The notes: a model not told the origin generated them from the sequence alone. A stretch of 64,000 bases of DNA from Hormiphora californensis (GCA_020137815.1 CM035356.1:2436406-2500405); one strand, 5' to 3'; counted from the first letter of the stretch, positions 1-14,000 are shown. Program-made: numbers and translations.

Positions 1-99
1 TCTTCCGAGCAGGTACAGGTTGATGAAGTTTCACTAATTATAGTAACCCCCCCATCCCCAAACCGGGATATGTGTAGTTACCCACCCCCACCCCCACAG

Positions 100-2661
100 C
101 AGCTGACCATGTACCCTGCTTCTAATATATCGTCCCCAGACCAGATATGCGAGTCTGTATTGTTTGGAAGTGGGAGGATTCTTCTCCCGGCTACCCATTG
201 GTCCATTGATTGGGACGAGTTGGAGCAGATACAACAACGATTTGGTGCACTCTGTAAATCACTTTGCGAAAAGGTACTTGGTGCTGCTTCCTAGAGAGTT
301 ACTGCTATTCATTATTATCAGTAGCCAGTATCCTTGGTATCGAAGACACCTCACATCGCGGCCTTCGTTTGGTGCGCTTTGCGCGCCGGCAAGGGAGGGG
401 TAACTTCGTTACCAACCAGTATCCCAAATTACAAATATCTTGTCATGGCCTGTGATTTGTGCCACACTTTCTGTCATGGTGGCACACCTTTTCTTGAAAC
501 TAAACGTAGCGCGCGGCACTTCTGTCATGCTGAAAGTTTTCAAAGGATGACTCTACCTTGACAGGGCGGGATCCACGCCGCGCACACGCTCACTCAGAGA
601 GGTCCTCAAACATCAGATTCAGACCAATTCGGGGGCAATTTCTCATTTGCCGCATACGGCGTCTAGACGGCGTCGCACCGCCGTCTAGACGGTGTCTAGA
701 CGGGTTTTGATAAAATCAGCTAAAAACGGTACCAAAATTGCTTGAAACGGGTTATAGACGGTATCAGACGGGTTATAGACGGTATCAGACGGTGTTGCGA
801 CGGTATCAGACGGTCTCTAGACGGTACCGTCCCGGTGTCTAGACGGTGTCTGGACGGTCTCTAGACGGTACCCGTCCAAAGTTGAGACGGCACGTCTAAA
901 AATTGTACCAGACGTTGAGACGGACTTTTAGAACTCCGTCTGTATTTCAGACGGAGTTTTAAAAGTACGTCTCAACGCAGTCTAAAGGAAAATCGATGAA
1001 AGTACCGTCTAGACAACGTCTCAACTGAAACCGGTCAACATACCGTCTAGACAACGTCTAAACAGAATCTCGCGATTCAGTTTCAAATACCGTCTAGACA
1101 ACTTCTCCAGCAATTTCGATACGAATACCGTCTAAACAACGTCTAGACAACGTCTTAAGCGAATCCGATACAGATACCGTTTAGACAACGTCTCAATACC
1201 TACACTATCTATCACTGATAGTATCAGCCATAGACAGTATCTCACAGTTGTATTACAACGCTTGTTATAAAATAAAATAAAAAAGGTTTGAACAAAACAA
1301 CTGTTTTGGTATCTCCACATTCACTCTTACATCCAGCTATCGCGTTGTAATACAACTGTGAGATACTGTCTATGGCTGATACTATCAGTGATAGATAGTG
1401 TCGGTATTGAGACGTTGTCTAGACGGTATCTGTATCGGATTCGCTTAAGACGTTGTCTAGACGTTGTTTAGACGGTATTCGTATCGAAATTGCTGGAGAA
1501 GTTGTCTAGACGGTATTTGAAACTGAATCGCGAGATTCTGTTTAGACGTTGTCTAGACGGTATGTTGACCGGTTTCAGTTGAGACGTTGTCTAGACGGTA
1601 CTTTTATCGGTTTTCCTTTAGACTGCGTTGAGACGTACTTTTAAAACTCCGTCTGAAATACAGACGGAGTTCTAAAAGTCCGTCTCAACGTCTGGTACAA
1701 TTTTCAGACGTGCCGTCTCAACTTTGGACGGATACCGTCTAGAGACCGTCCAGACACCGTCTAGACACCGGGACGGTACCGTCTAGAGACCGTCTGATAC
1801 CGTCGCAACACCGTCTGATACCGTCTATAACCCGTCTAGAGACCGTCTGATACCGTCTATAACCCGTTTCAAGCAATTTTGGTACCGTTTTTAGCTGATT
1901 TTATCAAAACCCGTCTAGACGGTATACCGTCTAGACACCGTCTAGACGGTGGTGCGACGCCGTCTAGACGCCGTATGCGGCAAATGAGAAATTGCCCAAT
2001 TCGGGCTGAGGGATGGCCTCGAAGGACCCCTGACCCAGGATCCTTTTATTTATTTCTTGTGACAATTTCGAATCTTCTCACTGAAGAAACTTTGTTTCAG
2101 GACCGCGTTTTGCTCTGCCAGGGCTGTACCGAGGAGCAAGTTCAGGGGCTGTTCATGATCCTACCTAATCCAAATGGGAGTGCTTTAGTTAGACCAGTCC
2201 TGTGTTCCGAACTAACCCTTCCCCTGGCTAGGACCCAGTGTGCCACACCGGACAGTGAAACCGTAGCAATGATAGGTTTGTGTTGTTCTATCCAGAACCT
2301 TTTTTATCATAAAATGACTAATTGGTACATAATATTGACACTTTTCAAAATTACGACCCCAGACTCTATACTATTCCTGATGATAACCGGCACTTTCCAG
2401 TACCTAATATTCTTTTTTCTAAATGTATCTACTGACTCTAAACATCCATTGATTTCAGATGATTCTCTGTCACTGCTTGAGGTCTCTCCTGACCCCTACT
2501 CGCCCCTGAACCACACCTCCCATCTCCACGCCTTCCTTCAGACAAGGAAGCAGCAGTGTGAAAGTAGACCTCATTACCAGCAACAACCCAACAATCGACA
2601 GACGGGAATTCAGCAAAAGGTTAAAATTAATAATCGCACATACAATTCACAATTCAAATAA
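100..2661 (+). CDS. Unrecognised protein, 3' part of a multi-exon gene (5' end probably left of window)
   Basis: Three exons join in phase: 100-273 (58 codons, after a strong C-rich acceptor), 2101-2275 and 2459-2661, ending in TAA. All junctions are GT-AG and the phases agree (0, then 1). The first exon reads as ordinary globular protein, with the stretch LLPATHWSIDWDELEQIQ. The second contains QGLFMILPNPNGSALVRP, and the last is polar and Gln-rich (HYQQQPNNRQ) up to the stop. I do not recognise the family. The first intron (274-2100) holds a 1.36 kb Mutator-like foldback element, so the gene looks split by insertion but the exons stay open. The single 260-codon frame across 1879-2661 comes from reading through both introns. 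The exon calls rest on splice signals and open phase only, so a wrong first exon is possible. Confidence 0.5.
634..1996. mobile_element. Mutator-like non-autonomous foldback element, 9-bp TSD
   Basis: Two long inverted arms (about 634-1261 and 1342-1996) flank an 80 bp spacer. The outer 46 bp are perfectly inverted, starting GGCAATTTCTCATTTGCC. Flanking 9-bp direct repeats CAATTCGGG lie at 625-633 and 1997-2005. Nine-base target duplications with very long terminal inverted repeats are typical of the Mutator/MULE superfamily. The arms are built largely from a degenerate short motif around GTCTAGACGG, itself palindromic at TCTAGA. There is no transposase. Confidence 0.85.
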
Positions 2662-2943
2662 TCTCGGCCTGTTTTCTCTGGGGTCAATCAAAAGGCAGGG
2701 ACATGATCGCTAAAATATTCTCTGTTTCTCAGGGACCAGAGCAACTATCACGATTAACGTATAACGGTGCACGTGCCATGGAAAACTCTCTCTACAACGG
2801 CTGAGAGAAACACAAAGCTGATTCAACAGCACATCAAATAGGTCAACTATCGGACAATTAATATATCGGACCGGGAATCTCAGTATATAGCTCTGGCGAT
2901 GTCAGATCTAGTTAAATCTTCATTCAGTCTGTTAGATTCCTGT

Positions 2944-5107
2944 TCAAAAGCACAGGAATTTGATAGCTCCGCTCCTCTTCGCACATCGACACACCTTACT
3001 ATCGCTCTGTGGGAAGAGACGCGTTAGAAAACAGAGTGATTTTGTTACTGTTCGAGTAGATATTAAAGTGTTAGAGCAAATACAGGGTGTCCCATATATT
3101 CTGTGGGTCGGTTGGCGAGCTGTCACGCAAAAACGGTGATAGTTGTGTGAAAACAAACTACGGGAGTGTGCTGGATTAATTCCTTCCTAACTGATGGCTT
3201 TGTTTTGAAATTAAATTTCAAAAGTTCATTTTTCATGAATGAACATTCCTGTCATTCATTCGTGAATTCTGAAATATTGTTTACCTTGAGTAAAAAACTT
3301 TTCTTTGGCTCGAAATTATCTTTCCAATGAGCACCATAAAAATCAAATTGAAGCACCGGATCGCATGGCAGGTGAGAAAATGCAAATGCATGATTTTGGC
3401 CATTCCTGCGACTTTCAATCAGCTGTATCACCGCTACTTTCAGTTCAATCCTTTTAAAAGTTTGGGTGAACATTGGTGAAGATAAGATCTTTGCTCACAA
3501 GAAAAATCAAGGTCAAAACTCAAAGTTCATTTTTCATATTTGGTAGTTCATTCCACTCATTCAGGAACAAACATCCCTAAGGTGACGAAAAGGTTTGGGT
3601 TTTGTTTGGCCCATGTCCTGAAACGACAGAGAGGTGTAAAAACGTGTTTCCGAGCTAGTTAGTGGGTGTCCATGTGATCATTATGATATCTGACACCTTC
3701 GCTGAGCCATAATTAAGAGATTTTCTCAAATTCAAAAATGGGATACGAGTATTCTGCGATTGGTATCGTGCACCAATAACAAGAGATCCCATAGCACCTC
3801 AAAAATTATGATTAGCTAAATGAAATGAGTTGATTAACGATTGAAAATGTTCGTTTAGTCCGACTTTACATTGGTTTTAATCTTTTCAATCGTAAATCAA
3901 CTCATTTCATTTAGCTAATCATAATTTTTGAGGTGCTATGGGATCTCTTGTTATTGGTGCACGATACCAATCGCAGAATACTCGTATCCCATTTTTGAAT
4001 TTGAGAAAATCTCTTAATTATGGCTCAGCGAAGGTGTCAGATATCATAATGATCACATGGACACCCACTAACTAGCTCGGAAACACGTTTTTACACCTCT
4101 CTGTCGTTTCAGGACATGGGCCAAACAAAACCCAAACCTTTTCGTCACCTTAGGGATGTTTGTTCCTGAATGAGTGGAATGAACTACCAAATATGAAAAA
4201 TGAACTTTGAGTTTTGACCTTGATTTTTCTTGTGAGCAAAGATCTTATCTTCACCAATGTTCACCCAAACTTTTAAAAGGATTGAACTGAAAGTAGCGGT
4301 GATACAGCTGATTGAAAGTCGCAGGAATGGCCAAAATCATGCATTTGCATTTTCTCACCTGCCATGCGATCCGGTGCTTCAATTTGATTTTTATGGTGCT
4401 CATTGGAAAGATAATTTCGAGCCAAAGAAAAGTTTTTTACTCAAGGTAAACAATATTTCAGAATTCACGAATGAATGACAGGAATGTTCATTCATGAAAA
4501 ATGAACTTTTGAAATTTAATTTCAAAACAAAGCCATCAGTTAGGAAGGAATTAATCCAGCACACTCCCGTAGTTTGTTTTCACACAACTATCACCGTTTT
4601 TGCGTGACAGCTCGCCAACCGACCCACAGAATATATGGGACACCCTGTAGTAGCAGAGAATCAGAGAAAATCTCGTAATTGTCCCGCGGGGGCCCAACTA
4701 AAAGGTTGAAAAAAATGTTCGATATAAAAGCCAGCTAATCAGAAGAATTATATGTTATAAGCTGGGGGAAATGAAGTGTGTAAGTTCGGTACCTGTATGA
4801 CTGAGTTGATGGGGTAGAACTTTCCAGCAGGGCTGGTACACCCCTGTTGTTGTGAGGCCGCCACTGGCTGGTAGTTCCTTGCTGCGTGGGCCCGACTCTA
4901 GGTGAATAATGGTTAATAAACCTAATTTAGTAATTTGGGTCCTGATAATTCATAATACTGCAGAGTGAAGGAGCTAAAATCTTGATATGTTGTTACCTTG
5001 AGGTTTAGTTGAAAGGCAGAGTCTCCGTTTGTTATTCGTCCAGCGAGACTGAGGGAAACAAGGACGCACAGGACAGCTGCAATCATCAAAACACATCGGT
5101 TCATCAT
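2944..5107 (-). CDS. Small secreted Cys-containing protein
   Basis: Three phase-0 exons: 5107-4997, 4897-4793 and 3006-2944 (TGA at 2946-2944), giving about 92 residues. The start is the first of two adjacent Met codons. Residues 1-23 form a clear signal peptide with a hydrophobic core (MIAAVLCVLVSLSLAG). The mature part holds GCTSPAGKFYPINSVIQ, then VCRCAKRSG and a terminal Cys-Phe. This spacing loosely resembles the start of VWC-type Cys-rich modules, but it is too short to assign. The intron between exons 2 and 3 (3007-4792) is almost wholly a 1.57 kb palindromic transposon. Exon 3 is placed on splice and phase evidence plus its Cys pattern; another 3' end is possible. Confidence 0.6.
3083..4647. 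mobile_element. Tc1/mariner-like palindromic element with CAGGGTGTCCC ends
   Basis: Two almost identical inverted arms of about 765 bp meet at a spacer of roughly 35 bp near 3850-3885. The ends are CAGGGTGTCCC and its complement, flanked by TA at 3081-3082 and 4648-4649, the target typical of Tc1/mariner. Each arm carries the same 73-codon open frame in mirror image (3473-3252 on -, 4257-4478 on +). It shows no transposase motif that I can see. Confidence 0.8.
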
Positions 5108-8100
5108 TATTATTTGGTAGCTAGGGGGCTAGATGAGGGATTAGATCGAGAACATACAGTATAGCAATTCACAAAACACCCCCTGAATTACAAAACTCGA
5201 GAGGTGTGAAACTATGAAAGATATAACAGTACCTAGATAATGGGATTATGGGTGCATATATTTAATCACTGTAGACTCGGAACAGTTGCGAATTCAACTT
5301 TCAAGGCGTTATATAGAAATGGTCTGATATTGTGACACAATTCGAGTGACAACGCCCCTCTATTGTCTGCTTGTGACGACCATTATTACTTTAATGACGA
5401 TCAGAGTGGGAAGTTGTCAGCTCAAGGAAATTGCAAAAGTTTCGTAACGTCTGGTGGTAGTGTGGTGGTTTCATAAGAAAAGTTTGTAACTTCAAATTCT
5501 GCATTACGAGACTGACCGAGCATTGGCCTGACTCTATTCTCGGAGCGTGCAAGAACGTTGGTCAGAGCATCGGCCTGACAGGTATGAGATGAAGTTTATA
5601 GGAAATGAGAAGAACTATATCAGAGACGTTAGTGTTACAAAATGAAATTGCAAAGCTAGAATTAGAAATATGACACACAACATTGTTATGCATTCCACTT
5701 TGAGAATTGTTGGGCAATTGCCCGACAATCCTCTCGATTACTAGGACACCACTGAGGAATGAATTAGTGTGGAGCTTTGTCCCTAAGCCCCGGAAGCAAC
5801 AGGAAGGGAGTTCGATTGATTATGAAACATCGAGAGAGAAAACAGGCCACCCCAAATCTTTCGTTTCCTCCCCAAGGCCGTCATCTCTATCTCCGTCTCG
5901 CTCTCTCTCTCCCTCCGTCGTTCTCGACTTCTCTCTAACCTTCTTTCTATCTATCTCACACATCCGGAAATCTAGGCATATAATAGTAACGATGTGTGAG
6001 ATTGCCAAAATCAGCTCGCCCCACCGCATCCCCAAATTACTCCTTTCCGCTTCAACCGCATGATTATAACCAAGTCCCAATAATATGTTTCTAATTCGAT
6101 GGTCGAATTGTTACACAAGCTATAGCTTCTAATAGCGGGACTGGTGGATATTGAAACTCTATATATCAGGATCCAATTTTGTAAATGGGCAAATAACGAG
6201 ACAAATAGTTGAAGTCTAACACGGTCGCTTGTAGTGGGAAAACGGTAATGGAAAAATGAGATACAGTAAGACGACACGCAACCGTGGCCAATCAGGGCGC
6301 TAGTACGTGCTGGACACATGCACATTTTACTGCGTGTTATGCAACGTGCGCGTCTCATTACTGTATTTCTATTATGGTAATACGACTACAAGCAGCACTG
6401 TAAGGAGACTCAAACAAAAAGGCGGTTTTGTAGTTGGACAAGTGTATTACAAAGTGCAAGTGATTCTGGAGCGCCATCCCAATATAAATGCTTTCCTAAT
6501 CACGTGTTAATCACGAGGCAGCTGTGGTTCGGGACGTTCTGTTTACAAACGTCATTTCGCCTACGTCACACTCTCTCTCTCCCTCTCTCTTTCTCTCCCT
6601 CTCCACGTTCTACTTCTACCAGTCAGACAGAAAAGTGGAGAGAGAAAAAGAGAGATAAATACTGTGAACTAATGCCCTTGGCCTCTCCTGTGAGAAAGAT
6701 AGTTATTAGTTGTGCAAGAGAGAGAGAAAATCAAACCACAAATGATAATTCCTGGTCAGCTATCAGATGTGTGGGAAATTGTGGGTGTGTCTCACTGTCT
6801 CATTTTCTAGTCGCGTAGTCCGGAAAGATTAGGGGCCTATAATTATTACAGTTAGGACTTAGGATCGGTCTTTGCGTAACGAATGGGCGTGGGTTGGTTG
6901 TGACGTACCTAGTACGGGACTTGCTGAGTAATACGGAACAGCGCCATACCCCAATTTGATTCGACAGTGTCACAGTGCGCTCAGATGGGGTCGTGCCGCC
7001 AGACAGGGAACAGGGCGGATGATACATCGGTTAGTATCAAAACGTTTTCATGGTCATTGGTTCTATTAGCAATGCTTGTTGAGCCCCCTTACTTGACAAA
7101 GCAAAGCTGGATAGATTATAAGTAAGAAGAAAAGTTTTTATGTATTTTAGAGAATTGAGTTGGCTTTAAAAAGGTCCTGAGAGGGTTCACGCGTGATTTC
7201 TTGAGGCGAGACATCTGATTGGCTAATTGACGTCTGGCCAACCCTTGTTCATTTACAATTACATAGTGGGAGAGTTTAGTGGCTATCCTCTATAGTCTAT
7301 GCTAGCCTGGTTATATCTTTTTGTTGTCTAAATTTGATGAATTAGTTGATGAAGTAGTTGTCCGTTGATGAAGTAGTTGTCCGTGAAGTAATGAACTAAT
7401 AAAAGTACTCCCTAGAAAAAAGTAGTAGCAGCCAGCAACCCAGTCCCCCATCATAGTTAGGTGGTGTCGGAAAATTCTGCAAATCTGGAGCTCTAGAACC
7501 ACATAACCAGTTACGGAAAATTGCAGAATTGCAAAATTATGGGTTAACAACATTATATATAGGTTGACAAGGCTTTTAGGCTTTCTTTATTCTCCACTCT
7601 CGCTATTATACGAGACTCGATTGTCAACTACTGACGAGAAACATGATAGAAACCCCGATGGATCTCTGTCTGGCGGCACCATTATTATATGGTGACCATA
7701 CCTCGTTTTGATTCTAAGTGCGCTCAGATCTTGTTGTACAGTGTACCGGTTACCCTCTATTACCGGGAAAGGGAAATAAGTGGATGTAATTTTTTAATTT
7801 GTTTGAGAAAGTTAAAAGCGTTATATTGTAAACCATGAAAAACTGTGTACCACTAAAAGATCACAACATTTATACCCTTTTTATCCAATAACTTACGTCT
7901 CTCTCTTTGTCTCATTTGGGTTGTCATAAGGCGCTGGAATGAATCGCAAAACCTGACTGTCTCTTTTCACTTTTTTATAAGCCCCGGGCAATTACAAAAA
8001 GACAGTCATACTAAATGAAAAGAGACAGTCAGGTCTTGGTCGCAACTCGCATAAAATCAGGACAGAGGTCGTTCTGGGTTGTTTATTTTCCCACGGTGTT

Positions 8101-8649
8101 GGTGCGCGGGAGCATGTTGCGCGCACCTCCTAACAGCTGAGTCACCGCGCATTCCAGCTACGACAACCCACGAGATATATTTACTGAACCTCATCAACAG
8201 ATCAGTCACTTCTACTGTCACACAGTTACACACACATGGCACCCTCTACATTATAAAACAAATCTGGTCACACAGGAGGGCTTGTCATGGGGCGGAATAA
8301 TTCGGGCACTATATCAAATTGTCTGTATCACCATTCCGGATTAAGCTCTGTATCAATTTCATTACGAATACGAACAAATACACACACAAACCAACAGAAA
8401 ACAACAAATACAAAAGTGTCTCTCGCTCATATCTCACTCTCTCATATCTCATGCTCTCACTCCCTCTCTCAATTGTTTTTTCTCTGACTCAGAACATAAC
8501 TGTCTCTCAATCTCCCCATTCCAGTACCGTGCACCATTGCTCAGCAACGGACACATTAAAAACAATAACTCAGCTCTCTAATAAAACTGATATCAGTTCT
8601 CCCATGTTGAGTCCACACATGGGTTAATTGTTTAAAAAACAGTCAGATA
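5108..8649. other. Intergenic stretch without a convincing gene
   Basis: No exon with credible splice sites and protein-like content was found. It contains one copy of short repeat family R1 (5512-5579), two copies of hairpin family R2 (about 6961-7010 and 7665-7745), a small inverted repeat at 7951-8034 and several pyrimidine-rich runs (5890-5945, 6570-6605, 8420-8500). The open frames here are short and of low complexity. Confidence 0.6.
7951..8034. repeat. Small inverted repeat, possible MITE remnant
   Basis: ACCTGACTGTCTCTTTTCA near 7951 is mirrored by TGAAAAGAGACAGTCAGGT ending at 8034, around a spacer of about 45 bp. No clear target duplication was seen. Confidence 0.6.
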
Positions 8650-10951
8650 CTACACAATCGTCTCATGCGTCATTGCTACAAAGACCTTGCCAGACTCAAG
8701 TCCATGTCTAATGACATCACTGAGCCTCTTTTTGTTACTGTTGCTTGACGAACTAGTCGTCTTCTCTCGATAAGTTATCTCCAACAGTTCGGAATCATCA
8801 GTCATCTTAACTACATAGGGACTCAACTCCTTAAGGTCGTCCAGTGCCTCACTTTGTGGCTCCTCGCTGGGAGTTGTCGAGGAGGTAGAGGTGGAGTAGG
8901 CGGATGTGGAGTAGAGACGCCATGCTAGGAATAGGAAGACATCGGAGAGAAGTTTAACTGAGATGAAGGCACCCGTCACTGAGTATATCAACCTGGAAAG
9001 GAAGGTGGGGGTTAGAGCTTGTACAATGAGGGGGCCGGGGGAGGGTTAGAGCAGGATAGTGTGTTGCGGGAGTCAGGGTTTCTATTTGGGAGGAGGGAGG
9101 ATATTATTATATCATTTGCGAAGATGGTAGAGAAATCTAAATTCTGTCTCTGAGTAATATCAAGTCACCATCACAAATGCATATATTTGTGCAGACAAAT
9201 ATTTCATTGCTATATTTTACCCCCAACGCCATGATACATGCGTGTATTGTGTATTCAAAACATCGGTGGTAAAACATTCTACAGCACGAATGACAGCGTC
9301 GCTATACCCCACACATAGAGAAATTGGGAGTGGGGAGAAATGCCGGGAACCAAGTCACATACACATATGGTCGTACTACTCCTTTCCCATTTGGCTGGTA
9401 AATACTTGCCTGCTTCTTCACAGGAACAAACACACCGCGGCCAAATCTATTCTCAATTAATGCTAATGGTCTATCCCACACCTCACCGCCATATTAATCC
9501 AAATCGGTGTTATTACATGAATTGCACATGAACATTTCTTTTAGTCACACAGAATAACAACCATCATTATTCCAAATAGTTACCCGCTAATATTATCACT
9601 TGGTACTCATTATTCGGCGAGACTTGGCTGTGTGACTGTTTACAGTCCCAGATGAACAACCCAGACCAAACCAAACTCACTAGTCATTACCCCATGTTCC
9701 CATTACAATCACACATAATAATACAGGACTACCCCATATATGTTATGTATAACTCACTTGGTAGTGTCGTGTTCCCAGCAGCTCCCAAAGCTACCATCAC
9801 AACCCCTCTGCCACACCGCACAAGCAGTATCAATAATGATACCAAACGCCACCGGGCCAGGGATAGTTCCAACAGTACGGAACAGCAGGTTTCTGATACC
9901 ATACGCCATCGCAAGATGCTCCGGGGACACAGACCTGGAGAGAGAGAGGAGGTATATGTTAGTTTGAGAGTAGCATACGGAGTAGCATACGGTCATCAGT
10001 TAGAGAGAAGATGGGAATTCATTAGAGCTAGAAATCACCTCATTTCTATTTGCCGTAAGGTACGATTCTATATGGAATGATCACACAATATTGAGTTAAA
10101 GTGGAGCTAATGTAACTAGCAGAGTGAGTGTGATTCTAGATGTGAAATGGAGCTGAAGTACTATACAGCTGTGAGTGGAAGAAGAAGAAGAATTGAAGTG
10201 AGTGGAACGATGACTGATGAGTCAGGTGTTGTTATGTCCATTCAGAGATAGAGAGGGAGAGGCATAGAGGGGGGGGGGGTTGAGAGAGGTAGGCCCTCTA
10301 TTTCATTATTATTGTTGTGTGGTAGGTAGCTTGGAACAAGGCCAAAACTCCCCCATGTGTGCTAGAAAGAGAGAGAAGCAATGGCAGCTGATATATCACG
10401 AGGCCAGTACTTTGTGAAACATGATAATGAAGGGAAAAACATAAACCCATAAAATATGTTATTAGTGAAACGGATGGTTACTCTCTTGCTGATGGTAAGA
10501 TTCCTAGCTAAATTGCGATCTCACCCTCGTTAATGAAACACATACCAATTATCTCTCCTTACTAAAAGTAAGGATCTCACTTCCTACCTGTTAAGTGCGA
10601 GCATACTGGCGGGTTGAGCTAGGAAACAGAAAAACAGGGTCAGGAATGCTGAGCCCAGGTAAACAAATGGGACATGTGATTTACAGGGTTGTTCACATTT
10701 TCCATTAACTGCGTGTGTAGCGTTCTCAATGTTGATTATCATCTCGTCTGTAGAGAGGCAGGAACAGTTGGAAAACTTCTGAAAACACGGGAGAACTGGT
10801 GTCAAAGGGGGTGGGGGGTGAGAGGGAGGGGGTGTTAAATTGCCGATTATGATATGTGGGTTGTACCACGCTCGAGACGACGTGGCTGTGTAACAGTGAA
10901 AGGAACATGCATGCGATGTGGGACGTTGAAGTGCTCCTAAAATTCCGAGAA

Positions 10952-11030
<79 letters not shown>

Positions 11031-14000
11031 GAGAGATAGAGAGTGATACTGCAAAGGTGTCTGTGTACATCTTCATGCTACTTTCAGTTTATTTAGAACC
11101 CTTACTCGATATTCTAGAGTGGTATGCTAACATATGCGAATAATTAGCATAAACCGGATATGTAACAATTTCCGTTTTTACACCCCCGCTCTTTGTGGTA
11201 AATCCCGCGCAATTTAGAACGCTTCATGCCTCAAGAATTTGAGATCTAGATGTTATATTATTGTTCAATGTTCAGAATAGATCTAATAAGATCACATCTT
11301 TTCAGAATATAGTTACACGTCCCTCTATGGCATTTTAACAGATGATGTTCCGAGTGAAGTAATAAAACAGTGAACAAAGGATACAGCTTACAATGACTCT
11401 TCAATTCTAAAGAACTTGTGTTATGTTGTATGAAGGGGCCACATAATAGAAAAACTAACAGTGACCAATATTTTGTCAGTCACTGACTATCATGATAACT
11501 TCAACTTACATAATATTTCTTGTCAATTAGTTCCCTGTGGGTGCATCCCGCGTGACATGGCGAGTAGAATGTAGTGTCTAGTCCACACACAGGATCATAA
11601 ACTTTAGGGCAGTTGCACTTGTCTGCACATACATTGACACTGTAGCCAGGATCCAGGGGGTGCATGGAGTCAATTATCAACCTGAAATCAAAACAATACT
11701 GTCACTGCGTGTCCTAAAACGTAACACTTTTCAGTCACATACGGTTTTGTGTGTAAAAGAGGTTAGCATATGTGTGTGTGTAGGTGTAAGTCAATTGGAG
11801 CTAGTCACATTATTGTCACTAATTGACTCAGGAAAATGCCGACACCCATTTCCTGGGACGTGTGTGAATGTGAAGTAGTGCTTTTCCGGGGTATAACTTG
11901 AGTAACCCTGGAAATTAAATTAAAACAGACACAGACACCAGAACCTCTGACGGATAGCTAGTAACATACCGTCCTATATCATGGTAGTACATATCTAACT
12001 GTAACATGTATTATTACTTAACCTCTTGTTACTGTGACATCTAATACAATACTTACCCTCCTGAGCTGCTACTAGTATAATACAATGTTCTACTTACCTT
12101 CCTGCTACTAGTATAATACAATGTGTTACTTACCCTCCTGCTACTAGTATACTGTATAATACAATGTTCTACTTACCCTCCTGCTACTAGTATTTTAATA
12201 CAATAGTATTTTAATACAATACTAGTATAATATCACTTACCCTCCTGCTACGGAAGGCTCGCCCATCTCCACACCCGGACAGTGTAACAGCATACCAAAG
12301 GAAGGAATGAAGCCACACATAGAAAAGAAGAAGGCATACTTGGCTGCTGACCTGTAACACGTTACATATATTGGGTTATATTCAGCTTAACATGAGACTC
12401 TCACCGTACTAACTAAAATAATTCTCGTTTTATCTATTCCTAACTTTCTAATTCCATAGTCTTTTCATTTCTCAATCCCTCTCCTAACTTCTAAATTCTC
12501 GTTTTATCTTCCTAACTTTTCATGGTCTTATCATCAATTCCTAACTCCCCTATCTTCTCACCTGCCGGTCATTTTTAGTTTCTGAGCCATGAGACCCCCA
12601 ATTAGGTATCCTCCCCCTGCTGCTGTAACAAGCACAGATCCAAGGTAAAAACTGGCACGGGATGGTTCAAACCTGGAAGGGGAGAGAGGATTGGGTTAGG
12701 TTTGTTTTGTTCGTGGTGAGATCAGGATTGAGCAAAAAAACGTTAGTACACCATGGTGTGTGGTTCACAATGGTTTGTGAAATTCAGGTAGACATTGTGA
12801 AATGAAGAGAAAATGAAGAGAAGAAAGCATATTCACATCATCATGAGAGTGCTAGGTTACATACGAACACACACATGGTACATCTCATCCCTCACTCTAT
12901 GATACACCGGACATGCCCATCCACCCCTCTCCCTCTCCAGTCCCCTCATTTGGGTTGTTGTTATTTTAACCCACTGTTCCCATAGTGCACCTCAGGAAGT
13001 GGATATATTACAGTGCTGGGGAACGTAACCCCCCTGTGCTACATCCCTCACGGGGCTGGGACAGCGAAGAAGAAGCAGTGTGGAGAAATGGAGAAACTTG
13101 CCAGTCTGTCATTCCAGCTCGCGTAATCTTGGTGAAGTAACCCTAACGTGACAGATGCGAAGCTCAGCCCTCTACAATTTTAACAGACAAACCATACGTC
13201 ATTTAGTTAACGCCCATACCCCCAAAATATATTTCTTATCTGGCCGGACCGCACGCTTTTTAAAACAAGGGGAGGCTTGTAGGGAGTTATCAACGGGAAG
13301 TATGATTGTCGAGAAATTTACCCTTCGCCCAATGTGTAATTTGATTTATACAGCTGAGCTCTGAAATCACCCTCTCAATGCGACTCCATGTCACCCCTCC
13401 TTGTATAATAGTGTAGTAGTACAATTGTACATGAGTGTACAACTGTACACATTCGTGACGTCACACAATCACATGATACAATAAATTGTGTTGAATACAA
13501 TACAATACAGTACAACACTAACATTGGGGGACACTGTTATATGCAGAGATCATAGCTAGCACTAAACTTACTTTAGTCCAATCTGCACCAGTTTAGGAAG
13601 GAATGTACACGCTCCTATCAGGAACCCAGTAAACGCCTGGGAGGGGTCAAATATTGGTTGTCTAGACATGTCTCGTAATCTGTGGACTATTGCCGTAAGT
13701 CTACGTGACTGCATAACGTCTCGCCCGGTTCGGAGAGGACACTCTTTTGTGAGACAAATGGACTAGAGAGTTGTACTGCATTCTACTACTGGTTATAAAA
13801 TCGCCCTATTACGCTGAGGGTTAATTTAACTAATTTCATTACCAACTCTACTTCAAAACTGTGACTAACACGTACCTGTGAGAGGGTACAGCACATGAAA
13901 GCCCCGTTGGAGAATAAAGTTTTGATGTCTGGCCAGAATTCATGTGCCATCTCCATAGGGGTCATCTTCTCTTTTTGCTTGTTATCTGACATCTCTGGGG

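Noticed and set aside
1879-2661. Single 260-codon open frame starting in the foldback element
   Set aside because: It crosses two good GT-AG introns and part of the transposon arm. Only the exon parts 2101-2275 and 2459-2661 look protein-like.
3252-4478. Mirrored 73-codon frames as a transposase gene
   Set aside because: No DDE-type motifs, too short, and identical by virtue of the palindrome.
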